Shown in pieces: positions 1-9,312 of a stretch of DNA of 64,000 nt. The first letter of the stretch is position 1, and each line of letters opens with the position of its first letter. The stretch is from Blastocatellia bacterium (GTDB lineage Bacteria; Acidobacteriota; Blastocatellia; Pyrinomonadales; Pyrinomonadaceae). A program made the position numbers and the translations under genes. The notes under the pieces are model-generated. The model searched no databases. It was not told where the DNA came from and was given only the letters and a program-made list of their open reading frames with translations. The DNA is taken from positions 62,001 through 126,000 of the forward strand of contig JACCVY010000247.1 in NCBI GenBank assembly GCA_013697915.1. Reading direction: 5' to 3'.

Positions 1-18
1 CTACACTGTAGCCAAAGA

Positions 19-56
19 AAAAACCGGGTGGCCCTTAAAAAGGCACACCCGGTTTT
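19..56 (-). terminator. Intrinsic terminator of the Oar-like receptor gene
   Basis: An inverted repeat AAAACCGGGTG-GCC / GGCACACCCGGTTTT with an 8-base loop lies just after the receptor stop codon. Read on the minus strand it is a strong GC hairpin followed by a T run (GGTTTTTTC), the usual shape of a Rho-independent terminator. Confidence 0.8.
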
Positions 57-77
57 GTTTGCTTTCCAGTTTAGAAA

Positions 78-3000
78 CTAGAAGTGGAAACGCACCGCGA
101 ACTGGACCTGGCGCTGGGAATACTTGTTACTGTCCGTCGAGGTCACACTTCCGAAAGTGGGCGTGTAGCACAACCCATTAGTAACCGGTGTGGTGATGCC
201 GTTAATGCCTCCACAATTAGTGTTGGTTCCGGTGTATAGCGTTCCGCTCTTACCAAACACCTGGGTGCGATTGAACAGGTTAAAGGCCTCTCCGAGCAGT
301 TCAAGATTATATCTTTCTGAGAAATTGATACGCTTCGAAAGTCTCAGATCGATATTCTTGACTGCCGGCAGACGGAACGAGTTACGCGGCAGACGGAAGT
401 AACGGAAGTCGCCGTTTGAGCCGTTCAGACCGTTAGTCACACCCGACGTTTCAGCACTGTATGGCTGGCCGCTGTAGAGCACAAAGATTGGAGAAATCGA
501 CCAACCGTTTAGCACATAGTCGCCGAACGAATCGCCGCCGCCCTTGTAAAGCGTAGGCGCATACACTGCGCTGGCTACGAACTTATGTCGCGTATCAAAG
601 TTACTCGGCCCGAAATCGTAGGCCTGGCGGTTAAATACATCCACGGGCTGATTAAAGATGCTCGTGGTGATCAGCGAGGTTTGTCCGGTATCAGTCGCCT
701 TTGAAAAGGTGTAGCTCGACTGGAATTGGAGACCATTAGTAAAGCGACGGTTGACCTGAAAAACCAGACCGCTGTATTCCGACTTTACTGAACTCTCTTC
801 GCGAAGCATCGATGGTTGCGAAGAAATGGCCTTGGCGTACTGCGGGACTGTAAAAGTCGTCCCGTCTTGAGGTCCACCAACAATCGTGTAGGTCTTGATT
901 ACGCCGGTTGGAGCAAGATTCATGTCGACGAAGGTGGGCAAGTCATAACCTCTAGCCCCGACGAACGAGACTGAAGCGACCGTATTCTTGGCAATCTCAC
1001 GCTCCAGAATGAAGTCGTACTGAACAATCTTCGGCGTTTGGAAATTTCTTTGGAAGAAGAAGATCGTCCCTGACGACGTAAGTGCCGTCGTGTTGGGTAG
1101 GACATTGGGGAAGACTGGGGCGCATGGAACCGTCGCCGCAGCAACGAGCGGGAAGCAACTGGCAGTCACGGTCTGCGCTACGGTGATCGTTCCCTGTCCC
1201 GCTAAATTACCCGTCTTTAACAGGTTGTTCCAAATGTGCCCGCCAAGGATGCGGCCAAAATAAACTCCGAACCCGCCGCGGATTGAAGTTTTGCCATCAC
1301 CGTTAACGTCGTAAGCAAAACCAACACGCGGACCAAAGTTATTCTTGTCGCTCGGCATCGTGGAGGTCGCTTGAGCAAGCGTTCTGCCGTCATTCGGAAT
1401 GACCACCGTACTAGGGTTAGGCAGGATGGCGGCAGGCAACTTTTGGTATTCGTAACGCAAGCCGGAATTCACGGTGAAACGTGGCGTTACGCGAGTGTCA
1501 AGCTGGCCAAAGAAGCTATACTCGTCTTCCTTAAACTTCACGCCCTGAATGCCAATACCCTGAAGGTAAGTGGAGGTATAGCACCGGCCCGCGAAACGTC
1601 GCACTGCGGCGGTGTCGGAAGTGCACGTTGTAGTTCCCGGTAATGGCGTCTGCCAATTGACGTAGTCAATCACAAAGTCTGTGATGTTGGCGTAGGAATA
1701 AGAACCCGCTTCAGAACCCCGGTTTAGGATTTCGTCGGTTACGTGATTATAGTCAGCGCCAAACTTGAGGGTATGAATACCCTTGGTCCAGGTTACCGTA
1801 TCCGCAAATTGAATGCGTCGCTCGTCCGGATACTTGATGCGTTCAAAGTTGGTCGTCGTGCCAAAGGTTAAGCCATTCGTCAAACGCACCTGAGGCGAAC
1901 GCGCGCCCAATTCAGTGGTTGCGGTTGACGGTTCGCCGGCCAGAGGCGGCTGGCTGAAAGCAAATTCAAAGTCTTTCGAATACTGAAAACGCGCTTCATT
2001 TAGCAGGTTCGGTGTAAGCGTTGACTGAAAGCGCGAGTTAATCGTGTCGACCCGGACAAAGTCATCGCCGAAACTATGTCGGGCGTTGGTGTTCGTCGCC
2101 TGTGTTTGCAAACCAGCAGGCGAGGCCCAGCGCAAACGGTTGTAAGAAAGAGTGAACAGGTTGTTGCTGTTCACCTGCCAATCAAACTTCGGAAAGATTA
2201 TTTTCTGGTCGCCACGACGAGGTGTTTCGCCAGTCAGCGAAGTAAGAAAGGCCAGAGTGTTGTCGATCTGAGTGGCACTTAGACCCTTGGCGAGCAAAGC
2301 CGTTCGTCCGGTGGTCGAGGGAACTAGTGTATTCAGGTAACCGGGTGCAAAGAAAACCGCCAGACCCGGGAAGTTGCGTTTTTGCTGATCGTAGCTGAAG
2401 AAGAAGAACGCTTTGTTCTTGACAATTGGGCCACCGATGTTGCCGCCGAATTGATGGCGAATGTCCAACGGCTTGATTCCGACGGGTGTCGAGATGCCAT
2501 TGATCAAGACGCTTCGGGTGGCGCGTGGGTTTCGCGCGCCAAATTTGTTATTGCGATAATACTCAAAGAGATCCCCATGAAACTCGTTCGTGCCGCTCTT
2601 GGTAACTGAATTGACGACGGCACCGGCCGAACGTCCATATTCAGCCGAGTAGTTCGAGGAGTTAACCTGAAACTCGCGAACTGCGGACTGGCTAACAACG
2701 TACGGGATGCGCGTGCGGCCACGTTCTTCTGAGTGGAACGATTGATTGTTGTCACCACCATCCACCGTGCTATTGTTCAGCAAACCTGAAACACCACGGA
2801 AACTAATCAGTCCGAATGGGCCATCGGGAACCGAAGCCGGCGTCAAGAGCACAAAGTCGGTAACACGACGACCGTTAACCGGCAGCTCGTTGATTGAGGT
2901 CTGATTGATATTGGTGGAAAACTCCTGCGAGTTGGTATTGATTACCGGCGCTTCTGCGGTAATCTCGACGCTCGCCGTAGTTCCAGCAACACCTAGCGGA

Positions 3001-3323
3001 ACATTCAGCGAGGTAACCTGTCCAACTTCGACTACGACTTTTTCCTGGACAAAATCAGCGAAGCCCCCCACTGCGACCTTAACGGTGTATGTTCCCGGTT
3101 CAAGGTTGACAACGCGAAAGCCACCATCGGAATCGCTCGTGGCCGTTGCTTCTTTGTTTGTTCCCACATTGGTTACCGTCACAGCAGCATTGGGAATCGA
3201 TGCACCTTGCGGGTCGGCGACCTTCCCGCTGATACCGCCAGTAAGCGTTGACTGTGCGAAGGCGATGGTGCTGAGCGCGAGTATCGAGAAAATAACAAGG
3301 GGTAGTCGTACAAATTTCGACAT
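78..3323 (-). CDS. Oar-like TonB-dependent outer-membrane receptor with carboxypeptidase-regulatory-like domain
   Basis: This is a 1081-residue outer-membrane protein of the Oar/TonB-dependent receptor type abundant in Acidobacteriota. The ORF track starts 33 codons too early. The ATG at 3323 is preferred because it opens a classic signal peptide (MSKFVRLPLVIFSILAL...AFAQ) and has AAGGAG a few bases upstream. After the signal peptide comes a carboxypeptidase-regulatory/CNA-B-like beta domain (about residues 26-110, with GTYTVKV), then a plug-like region (INELPVNGRRVTDF) and a long beta-barrel. The chain ends in FAVRFHF with a terminal aromatic residue, as expected for BamA-inserted barrels. 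The substrate is unknown; family members take up or bind large glycans or peptides. It is followed by its own terminator. Confidence 0.9.
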   Translation of the reverse strand: MSKFVRLPLVIFSILALSTIAFAQSTLTGGISGKVADPQGASIPNAAVTVTNVGTNKEATATSDSDGGFRVVNLEPGTYTVKVAVGGFADFVQEKVVVEVGQVTSLNVPLGVAGTTASVEITAEAPVINTNSQEFSTNINQTSINELPVNGRRVTDFVLLTPASVPDGPFGLISFRGVSGLLNNSTVDGGDNNQSFHSEERGRTRIPYVVSQSAVREFQVNSSNYSAEYGRSAGAVVNSVTKSGTNEFHGDLFEYYRNNKFGARNPRATRSVLINGISTPVGIKPLDIRHQFGGNIGGPIVKNKAFFFFSYDQQKRNFPGLAVFFAPGYLNTLVPSTTGRTALLAKGLSATQIDNTLAFLTSLTGETPRRGDQKIIFPKFDWQVNSNNLFTLSYNRLRWASPAGLQTQATNTNARHSFGDDFVRVDTINSRFQSTLTPNLLNEARFQYSKDFEFAFSQPPLAGEPSTATTELGARSPQVRLTNGLTFGTTTNFERIKYPDERRIQFADTVTWTKGIHTLKFGADYNHVTDEILNRGSEAGSYSYANITDFVIDYVNWQTPLPGTTTCTSDTAAVRRFAGRCYTSTYLQGIGIQGVKFKEDEYSFFGQLDTRVTPRFTVNSGLRYEYQKLPAAILPNPSTVVIPNDGRTLAQATSTMPSDKNNFGPRVGFAYDVNGDGKTSIRGGFGVYFGRILGGHIWNNLLKTGNLAGQGTITVAQTVTASCFPLVAAATVPCAPVFPNVLPNTTALTSSGTIFFFQRNFQTPKIVQYDFILEREIAKNTVASVSFVGARGYDLPTFVDMNLAPTGVIKTYTIVGGPQDGTTFTVPQYAKAISSQPSMLREESSVKSEYSGLVFQVNRRFTNGLQFQSSYTFSKATDTGQTSLITTSIFNQPVDVFNRQAYDFGPSNFDTRHKFVASAVYAPTLYKGGGDSFGDYVLNGWSISPIFVLYSGQPYSAETSGVTNGLNGSNGDFRYFRLPRNSFRLPAVKNIDLRLSKRINFSERYNLELLGEAFNLFNRTQVFGKSGTLYTGTNTNCGGINGITTPVTNGLCYTPTFGSVTSTDSNKYSQRQVQFAVRFHF

Positions 3324-3743
3324 GGGGAACTCCTTAAGCATGAGTTGACGTTGAAGATTGTGCGCAGCCGATTTGGGCGCAGGTTGATGTCTTAAAATTG
3401 AGAGCAAATTGAAGTTATGCAAAACAAGAAGGAAACGATCCGTAGACCCTAATTAGAGGCAAGCTTTTAGCACGCCTGAAGCAACTTTCGCAAGCCTGAT
3501 ACGTGTTAAAGCTGAGTAAAAATACATCATCGCAGTTTCGTGTTCCGAGAAGACCCACTTGGGCATGTCTTGATCGCATTCCTGTTCGCAAAATGCATGC
3601 CGAATTGAAGTGCACCGCTCGCTCCGCAGAACTCCTCACTTTTCAAGGCTTATCTGAAAATTTTGCTTCCACCCCGGCATAAACGTGGCCGAGAATTTGG
3701 ATCAATATTGGAAAATCAGGAAATTGCAGTTTGGGTCGAGCGA
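3324..3743. other. Intergenic region between thiolase and receptor genes
   Basis: This 420-base gap lies between the thiolase stop and the receptor start, both on the minus strand. It must carry the receptor's leader and probably its promoter, and it ends with AAGGAG before the receptor ATG. I see no convincing hairpin, repeat array or conserved small ORF. The track ORFs here (for example 3415..3639) have unremarkable composition and no ribosome-binding site. Confidence 0.5.
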
Positions 3744-4931
3744 CTACCCAGAGAAGCTCTCGACGATCATGGCAATGCCCTGGCCGCCACCGATGCATGC
3801 GGTCGCAAGACCATAGCGACCGGAGCGGCGGCGCAATTCATGAAGCAAGGTGAGCACCAGCCGGGTGCCAGTTGCCCCTAGCGGATGTCCGAGTGCGATC
3901 GCACCACCGTTGACGTTCGTCCGCGACCGATCCAAACCCAATTCCTTTTCGACGGCAAGATACTGACCGGCGAATGCTTCATTCACTTCAATCAGATCCA
4001 TGTCGGAGAGATCGAGTTTCGCTTTCTTCAAAGCCTGGCGCGTAGCAGGCACTGGGCCAATGCCCATGATTTCAGGTTCGACACCGGCATATGCCCAACT
4101 CACGATCCGGCCCATCGGTTTCTTGTCTGCCTGCTTCAAATAGTCTTCGCCGCATATGACCAACGCTGCCGCACCATCCACAATTCCTGAGGCGTTACCA
4201 GCAGTTACAAAGCCGTCTTTGGCGAACGCCGGTCGTAACCTGGCCAGCACCTCCATTGTGGTCTCGGGTCGCATGTGATCGTCATGGTCGAAAATAAAAC
4301 TCGACTTCCGGGATTTAACTTCAACCGGAACGATCTCCTCGGCAAAATATCCGACATCACTGGCCCGCTTCGCTTCTTGTTGTGAGCGCAAGGCGTACTG
4401 GTCCTGCTCTTCGCGTGAAATGGAAAACTTGCGCGCCAGATTCTCGGCGGTTCCCGCCATAGGCGTGTTGCAATAGGTGTCAAGCAACGCAACCGTCAGG
4501 CTGTCTTCGAGTTTGCCTTCGCCCAACGCAAAGCCCGACCGCGCGCCACGAATGACGTGCGGCGCCTGCGACATCGACTCCATGCCGCCGACTAGCGCCG
4601 TCTGCGCTTCACCAAGCTGAATCATCTGCGCGCCCGAAACAATCGATTGAATCCCGCTGCCGCAGAGGCGATTGACCGTGAGTGCCGGTCGATCAAAAGG
4701 AACGCCTGCTTTAAGCGCCACGTGACGTGCGCCATAGATCGCGTCGCCCGAAGTTTGTAACGCATTTCCAAAAACCGTGTGATCGATCTCTTCGGGAGCG
4801 ACCCCGGTCGTCTCCAAAGCAGCTCTTGCCGCAGTCGCACCAAGATCGATTGCCGAAATGTCTTTCAACGCGCCCACATACTCGCCCATCGGCGTTCGCT
4901 TGCCACCCAATATGAAAACATTTGTGCTCAT
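3744..4931 (-). CDS. Acetyl-CoA C-acetyltransferase (thiolase)
   Basis: A 395-residue thiolase of normal family length. It condenses two acetyl-CoA molecules to acetoacetyl-CoA, or thiolyses 3-ketoacyl-CoA, in the cytoplasm. All catalytic elements are visible: the acyl-accepting cysteine in NRLCGSG (Cys90), the histidine in ALGHPLGATG (His349) and the second cysteine in TACIGGGQG (Cys379). The N-terminus (MSTNVFILGGKRTPMG) is the usual first strand, so the annotated start fits. No other fatty-acid or PHA gene is adjacent, so its direction and chain-length preference (AtoB-, PhaA- or FadA-like) cannot be decided from context. Confidence 0.93.
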   Translation of the reverse strand: MSTNVFILGGKRTPMGEYVGALKDISAIDLGATAARAALETTGVAPEEIDHTVFGNALQTSGDAIYGARHVALKAGVPFDRPALTVNRLCGSGIQSIVSGAQMIQLGEAQTALVGGMESMSQAPHVIRGARSGFALGEGKLEDSLTVALLDTYCNTPMAGTAENLARKFSISREEQDQYALRSQQEAKRASDVGYFAEEIVPVEVKSRKSSFIFDHDDHMRPETTMEVLARLRPAFAKDGFVTAGNASGIVDGAAALVICGEDYLKQADKKPMGRIVSWAYAGVEPEIMGIGPVPATRQALKKAKLDLSDMDLIEVNEAFAGQYLAVEKELGLDRSRTNVNGGAIALGHPLGATGTRLVLTLLHELRRRSGRYGLATACIGGGQGIAMIVESFSG

Positions 4932-5155
4932 CTCAAATAATCAACCCTTCCATGGTTTCGAATTCCGCTCAGGTTAGAAACGGAAAGATTAACAAAGAAT
5001 GGATCGCCGGATCAATTTAGAAACCTCAGTGTGGTGTCGTAGTTTGAAGCACAGAGGAAATTTTAATTTAGGACACCCAGCGTGTTCGGCCTGAAATGTG
5101 ATTTGAATGGAAGAAGCAGCAGGTTTCTTGCGCCAGCGATGAGAAAAGTTTTTTC

Positions 5156-5977
5156 TTATTCTGAAAATCTATGATGAGCTCGATAACGGTGTAGCAGTTC
5201 TTCAAGAAATCCTTCGTAGGTAAACGTCGCCAGATCATATGTCGGGCGAATCTTGTACATAAGCGGGAGCGAAACGCGCCAGGCCATCCACTGCCTTGGA
5301 ACATCCGACAGATCCCAACGCCGGCGCAGGAAAGTTTCTACAACTTCGATTTCGCGCTCGGTGAGGCTGGTGAGTTCGCCGGAAAAATCCACTGGCTTGA
5401 ACGATCTTCGCAATGCCACGTCACTCACCGATGATTCAAACACCTGAGTAAATGCCGGCGCTTCGGCTTCGCGTTCGCGCACCACGACGGTGCCCGCAAT
5501 CATGTCGCCCACGCGCTGGTCCGAAGAACTAACAAAAACCGAGATCAGGCCGATTGAATAAAAAGGCGCGGGCATCATGTCGAAAGTCCGCAGCAAGTTC
5601 CTGACTGCGGCCTCCCAAAAAGTGACCGGGCGTCCATCTTCGCGAATAACGCGAAGCTTGAGCCAGCGCTTGCCGGGTGTTTGCCCATTCCAGATCCACT
5701 CAAAGAAAGCGAAGTAGCCGGACAGAATAAAAAAGAGGATCACCACTAGCGCGGCCAGCACCCATTTTGGCGCATTGGTAAGTTTCTCGCCGAAGCTTGA
5801 ATAGTTTGCAACCAACGTAAACGCGATGATCATCAGGATGAGGACGAGTATCTGCAAAGCATGATCAATCGCGCAGGCAAGGAAACGATTGCCAATAGAG
5901 GCGAGCGCAAAGTGAAGTGGCACGCGCTCCGGCGTTTCAATTACGAGGATGTCTTCAGTGGCTAGTGCTGCCGACAT
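5156..5977 (-). CDS. RDD family membrane protein
   Basis: A 273-residue integral membrane protein with an RDD domain in its first two thirds. The domain opens with the diagnostic IGNRFLACAIDH (Arg and Asp residues in helix 1), then a second hydrophobic stretch, then the family pattern GQTPGKRWLKLRVI before another helix. The C-terminal 80 residues (after about 190) are soluble and charged. The family is loosely linked to small-molecule or ion transport, and no substrate can be named here. The gene begins 21 bases after tyrS and is probably cotranscribed with it. Confidence 0.85.
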   Translation of the reverse strand: MSAALATEDILVIETPERVPLHFALASIGNRFLACAIDHALQILVLILMIIAFTLVANYSSFGEKLTNAPKWVLAALVVILFFILSGYFAFFEWIWNGQTPGKRWLKLRVIREDGRPVTFWEAAVRNLLRTFDMMPAPFYSIGLISVFVSSSDQRVGDMIAGTVVVREREAEAPAFTQVFESSVSDVALRRSFKPVDFSGELTSLTEREIEVVETFLRRRWDLSDVPRQWMAWRVSLPLMYKIRPTYDLATFTYEGFLEELLHRYRAHHRFSE

Positions 5978-5998
5978 GTCTGCTCTGGAATTCTTTCT

Positions 5999-7210
5999 CT
6001 ATAAACCGCGCACACGCATGAATCTTCGCTTGCCAACTTGAAGCAAAATCGATTTATCGGGACTTAGGTTCAGCTCAAACCCGCTGTCCGCTCGTTTTGT
6101 CCCATCAACAGAAACTCCCCCTTGCTCTATCAAGCGACGAGCTTCAGCCATTGACGCGACCAGATCAGAACTAACCAGCAAGCGTGGTAATTTCCAAAGG
6201 CCAGATTCAAGCGATGCTTCTTCAACTACATCAGGAGTTTGCTTCGCACGAAAGACCTTAACGAATTCTTCTTCAGCATTTTGGGCATCATCGCTCGAAT
6301 AAAAATCAGAAATGATTGACTTCGCAAGCTCCGCTTTAATATCCCGCGGATTGCGTTCTCCCTTCTCGGCCTGATTCTTCAGAGCAGCTATTTGTTCACT
6401 TGTTAGATCAGTAAGCAGTTCGTAATAGCGCCACATCAGCTCATCCGAGATCGACATTACTTTGCCGAAGATTTCCGCAGGCGGTTCATTGATGCCGATG
6501 TAGTTTCCCAAACTCTTGGACATCTTCTGCACGCCGTCCGTGCCTTGCAACAGCGGCATGATGACGCAGACTTGCGCGTCCTGTTTGTACTCGCGCTGCA
6601 GATTTCGGCCCATTAACAAATTGAATTTCTGATCCGTGCCGCCGAGCTCGACATCGGCATCAAGCGCGACTGAATCGTATGCCTGCGTCAGCGGATACAG
6701 CAGCTCGTGCAACGCAATCGGCTTTTCTTCATTCAAGCGCTTCGTAAAATCGTCGCGTTCCAGAATCTGTTTGACTGTGACGTGCGCAGCCAGACGTATA
6801 AAGCCGCCGGAACCGAGCTTGTCCATCCACTCCGAGTTAAAACGGATCTCGGTCTTTACAGGATCAAGCAACTTAAATATTTGTTGCTTGTAGGTTTCAG
6901 CGTTGGCGTTTATTTCCTCGCGGGTGAGTTGCGGCCGCGTCGCGGAATTGCCGGAAGGGTCGCCGATGAGCCCGGTGAAATCGCCTATCAGAAAAATAAC
7001 CGTGTGGCCCAATTCCTGAAAGGCGCGCAGCTTGCGAATGACAACCGTGTGTCCCAGATGAATGTCAGGCGCCGTTGGATCGACCCCAAGCTTCACGCGC
7101 AACGGCTTGCCTGTTTTGGCAGACTTTTCCAGCTTGGCGCGCAACTCTTCCTTGCGGATGATCTCCGTGGTGCCTTTGCGAAGGTAGTCGAGCTGTTCAT
7201 CGATCGTCAT
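5999..7210 (-). CDS. tyrS: Tyrosine--tRNA ligase
   Basis: A 403-residue class I aminoacyl-tRNA synthetase that charges tRNA-Tyr. The HIGH signature is HLGH at residues 51-54, after the tyrosine-pocket strand [10 protein letters not shown]. The KMSKS loop is present exactly at residues 229-233 (QKMSKSLGN), and a C-terminal S4 RNA-binding domain follows (about 335-403). The KMSKS form and length resemble the TyrZ/TyrRS-2 group. It follows purN on the same strand, and the 70-base gap contains a heptamer array that ends almost at the tyrS start codon. Confidence 0.96.
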   Translation of the reverse strand: MTIDEQLDYLRKGTTEIIRKEELRAKLEKSAKTGKPLRVKLGVDPTAPDIHLGHTVVIRKLRAFQELGHTVIFLIGDFTGLIGDPSGNSATRPQLTREEINANAETYKQQIFKLLDPVKTEIRFNSEWMDKLGSGGFIRLAAHVTVKQILERDDFTKRLNEEKPIALHELLYPLTQAYDSVALDADVELGGTDQKFNLLMGRNLQREYKQDAQVCVIMPLLQGTDGVQKMSKSLGNYIGINEPPAEIFGKVMSISDELMWRYYELLTDLTSEQIAALKNQAEKGERNPRDIKAELAKSIISDFYSSDDAQNAEEEFVKVFRAKQTPDVVEEASLESGLWKLPRLLVSSDLVASMAEARRLIEQGGVSVDGTKRADSGFELNLSPDKSILLQVGKRRFMRVRGL

Positions 7211-7252
7211 TGGCTAATCGTAAATCGTCAATCGTGAATCGTAAATAGAATA
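7211..7252. repeat. Heptamer array in the tyrS leader
   Basis: Five consecutive 7-base units of the type AATCGTN can be read on the plus strand directly against the tyrS start codon. On the sense (minus) strand the leader is (ATTTACG/ATTCACG/ATTGACG)n ending in ATTAGCCA-ATG. The same heptamer occurs in the purM leader. Confidence 0.8.
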
Positions 7253-7280
7253 AGAGGCGGCGCGTCTTGTATCAGCGACT

Positions 7281-7898
7281 TTACTTGAGCACCACTCGCC
7301 TGCCAACAATCTCGTAAGCGCCGCCGTTAACGATAGCAAGTGCTTCTGCATACAGCGTGTGCTCCTCATCCAGTATGCGCGCGGAAAGCGTCTCTTCGGT
7401 ATCGTCGTCGCGAACGGGAACGATTCGTTGCGCGATGATTGGTCCGCCGTCAAGTGTCTGATCAACGAAATGCACTGTGCACCCGGTAAACTTTGCGCCA
7501 TGCTCGAGCGCCTGCCGCTGTGCGTCGAGTCCGGGAAAGGCCGGCAGCAGGCTTGGGTGAATATTCAAGATGCGATTGCGATAAGCTGAAAGAAAATGCG
7601 AAGACAAGAGCCGCATGTAACCGGCAAGACACACGAAATCAACCTGGTGTTCCTGCAGCACAGTTACGAGTTCACGATCGTGTTCGTCGCGCGAGCGGCC
7701 CCTTCTTTCAACAACTGCTGTCGGCAGATTTTGTGACTGAGCATGCGCGAGACCAGCGGCGTTTGGTTGGTCGCTGATGACTATCGCAATCTCCATCTGC
7801 GGAACACTTCCCTCACGAACGGCATCGGCAAGCGCCAGCATGTTTGAACCGCGCCCGGAAATGAGAATGGCGATTCTGGATTTAACTTCGCGTGGCAT
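7281..7898 (-). CDS. purN: Phosphoribosylglycinamide formyltransferase
   Basis: PurN transfers a formyl group from 10-formyl-THF to GAR, the third step of purine synthesis. The phosphate-binding loop ISGRGSNM is near the N-terminus, and the catalytic region shows the expected Asn-His pair in ILNIHPSLLP and the Asp in VHFVDQTLDGGP. I chose the ATG at 7898 (MPREVKSRIAIL, 205 residues) because PurN proteins begin a few residues before this strand. The track start at 7964 is a TTG with GAGG too close, and an ATG at 7937 is also possible. It lies downstream of purM and upstream of tyrS. Confidence 0.93.
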   Translation of the reverse strand: MPREVKSRIAILISGRGSNMLALADAVREGSVPQMEIAIVISDQPNAAGLAHAQSQNLPTAVVERRGRSRDEHDRELVTVLQEHQVDFVCLAGYMRLLSSHFLSAYRNRILNIHPSLLPAFPGLDAQRQALEHGAKFTGCTVHFVDQTLDGGPIIAQRIVPVRDDDTEETLSARILDEEHTLYAEALAIVNGGAYEIVGRRVVLK

Positions 7899-7969
7899 GG
7901 CTTGGTTGGCCGATGTCGAGTATTCAGGCACTGACATTAAAAGTTCGCATCGCTGCAGCTTCAACCTCG

Positions 7970-8127
7970 CAATGGCTCTGCCGTCTGATGTGCGGAAGGT
8001 CTGTGACCTTCCGGGCGTTTCAATTAATTTAGGGCTACGTCCTTGGGTTCAGAGCTTAGTCTTAAAATTTCCAGATGACTTCGCGGTGGGGGCAAGCCGC
8101 TACCGCACTATCTGACGGCAAAGCCGA
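7970..8127. repeat. Palindromic MITE-like element between purM and purN
   Basis: Imperfect inverted arms GCTCTGCCGTCTGATGTGCGG and its partner CCGCACTATCTGACGGCAAAGC bound about 150 bases. An internal small hairpin is GGAAGGTCTGTGACCTTCC, and the right arm carries GGGGGCAAGCCGCTACCG. The element occupies the whole purM-purN gap. The core GCTxTGCCGTCTGAT recurs at about 52065 and, more weakly, near 19110. Confidence 0.65.
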
Positions 8128-8143
8128 ATCTTCGGCGAGCCGA

Positions 8144-9178
8144 TTAGATCAAATTGACGAAGCGTTCGCCCTCGACTACGCGGCCAACTTCGAAGACCTG
8201 TTCATCGCGTTGTTGTAAATGCAACTTGACCGCATCAGCGTCTGATTGCGAAAGAACAATCACCATGCCCGCGCCCATATTGAACGTTCGATACATCTCC
8301 GCTTCAGACACGTTCCCGAGCCGCCGCATAAGCTGAAAAACCGGCAGCACGGGCCAACTTCCTTTTTTGATCTCCACGGCTGTTCCCGGCGGCAGGATGC
8401 GCGGAATATTGTCTGTCAGCCCGCCACCCGTGATGTGGGCGAGACCTTTTATCATTCCCGAATCAAGCAAGCCCTCGAGCGGTTTCAAATAACTGGCGTG
8501 CGGCCGCAACAGCGCTTCACCAACCGTCATGTTCAACTCATCAACGCGCGTGTTGACATCGTAGCCGGCTACTTCGAAAAACAATTTGCGCGCGAGCGAG
8601 TAACCATTGGTGTGCAATCCAACTGATGGTAATGCCAGCAGCACATCTCCCGCAGCAATTTGTTTACCGTCGATGATTTTTTCTTTATCCACAACTCCAA
8701 CGATGAAGCCGGCAACGTCATATTCACCCTCCGCATAAAAATCCGGCATCTCCGCGGTTTCACCGCCGAGCAGGACACAACCGTTTTCGCGACAGCCTCG
8801 GGCTATGCCTCCAACAATTGCGGCAACCACGTCGGGTAAAAGCTTTGGGGTAGCGATGTAGTCGAGAAAAAAGAGCGGGCGCGCGCCCTGGACCAGAATG
8901 TCGTTGACGCAGTGGTTAACCAAATCGCGCCCGATGGTATTGTGAACGCCGGCCAGAAACGCAATCTTCAGTTTCGTGCCGACGCCATCAGCCGAAGCAA
9001 CCAGCACCGGTTGCATCAGCTTGGGAAAGGCGCCGGCAAACATTCCTCCAAAGCTGCCAATCTCGGAAAGCGTCTGCGCATTGAAGGTCTGTTTCGCGAG
9101 CAGCTTGATCCTGTCGGTGGCACGCGTGGCGGCGTCGATATCAACACCGGCATCCGCATATGAAATTGGCTTTGTCAT
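8144..9178 (-). CDS. purM: Phosphoribosylformylglycinamidine cyclo-ligase
   Basis: A 344-residue AIR synthetase that closes the imidazole ring from FGAM with ATP in purine synthesis. Family landmarks are YADAGVDIDA at the N-terminus, SADGVGTKLKIA, the GGETAEMP loop and HITGGGLTDN before the C-terminal domain. The length is standard. The ATG sits directly after a heptamer array (ATTTACGA units then ACCA-ATG), so no conventional Shine-Dalgarno is visible. It is transcribed after purF and the MBL-fold gene and before purN. Confidence 0.96.
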   Translation of the reverse strand: MTKPISYADAGVDIDAATRATDRIKLLAKQTFNAQTLSEIGSFGGMFAGAFPKLMQPVLVASADGVGTKLKIAFLAGVHNTIGRDLVNHCVNDILVQGARPLFFLDYIATPKLLPDVVAAIVGGIARGCRENGCVLLGGETAEMPDFYAEGEYDVAGFIVGVVDKEKIIDGKQIAAGDVLLALPSVGLHTNGYSLARKLFFEVAGYDVNTRVDELNMTVGEALLRPHASYLKPLEGLLDSGMIKGLAHITGGGLTDNIPRILPPGTAVEIKKGSWPVLPVFQLMRRLGNVSEAEMYRTFNMGAGMVIVLSQSDADAVKLHLQQRDEQVFEVGRVVEGERFVNLI

Positions 9179-9180
9179 TG

Positions 9181-9312
9181 GTTCGTAAATCGTGAATCGT
9201 AAATCGTAAATAGAAAAATCCGAATAACTTACTTGGGCTTCAACTCAATTGCGAGTCTCAACCTGTGATAATGTCTGTCTTCACCATTTACGATTTACGA
9301 TTCACTATTTAT
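9181..9312. repeat. Paired inverted heptamer arrays between the MBL-fold gene and purM
   Basis: On the plus strand TCGTAAA/TCGTGAA units (9183-9214) face their inverse TTTACGA/TTCACTA units (9285-9310) across about 70 bases. They can therefore pair into a hairpin in the transcript just upstream of purM. The distal array overlaps the stop codon of the MBL-fold gene. Confidence 0.8.

Noticed and set aside
5068-5304. ORF of 78 residues after the RDD gene
   Set aside because: It overlaps the end of the RDD gene in another frame and has no start signal or recognisable features.
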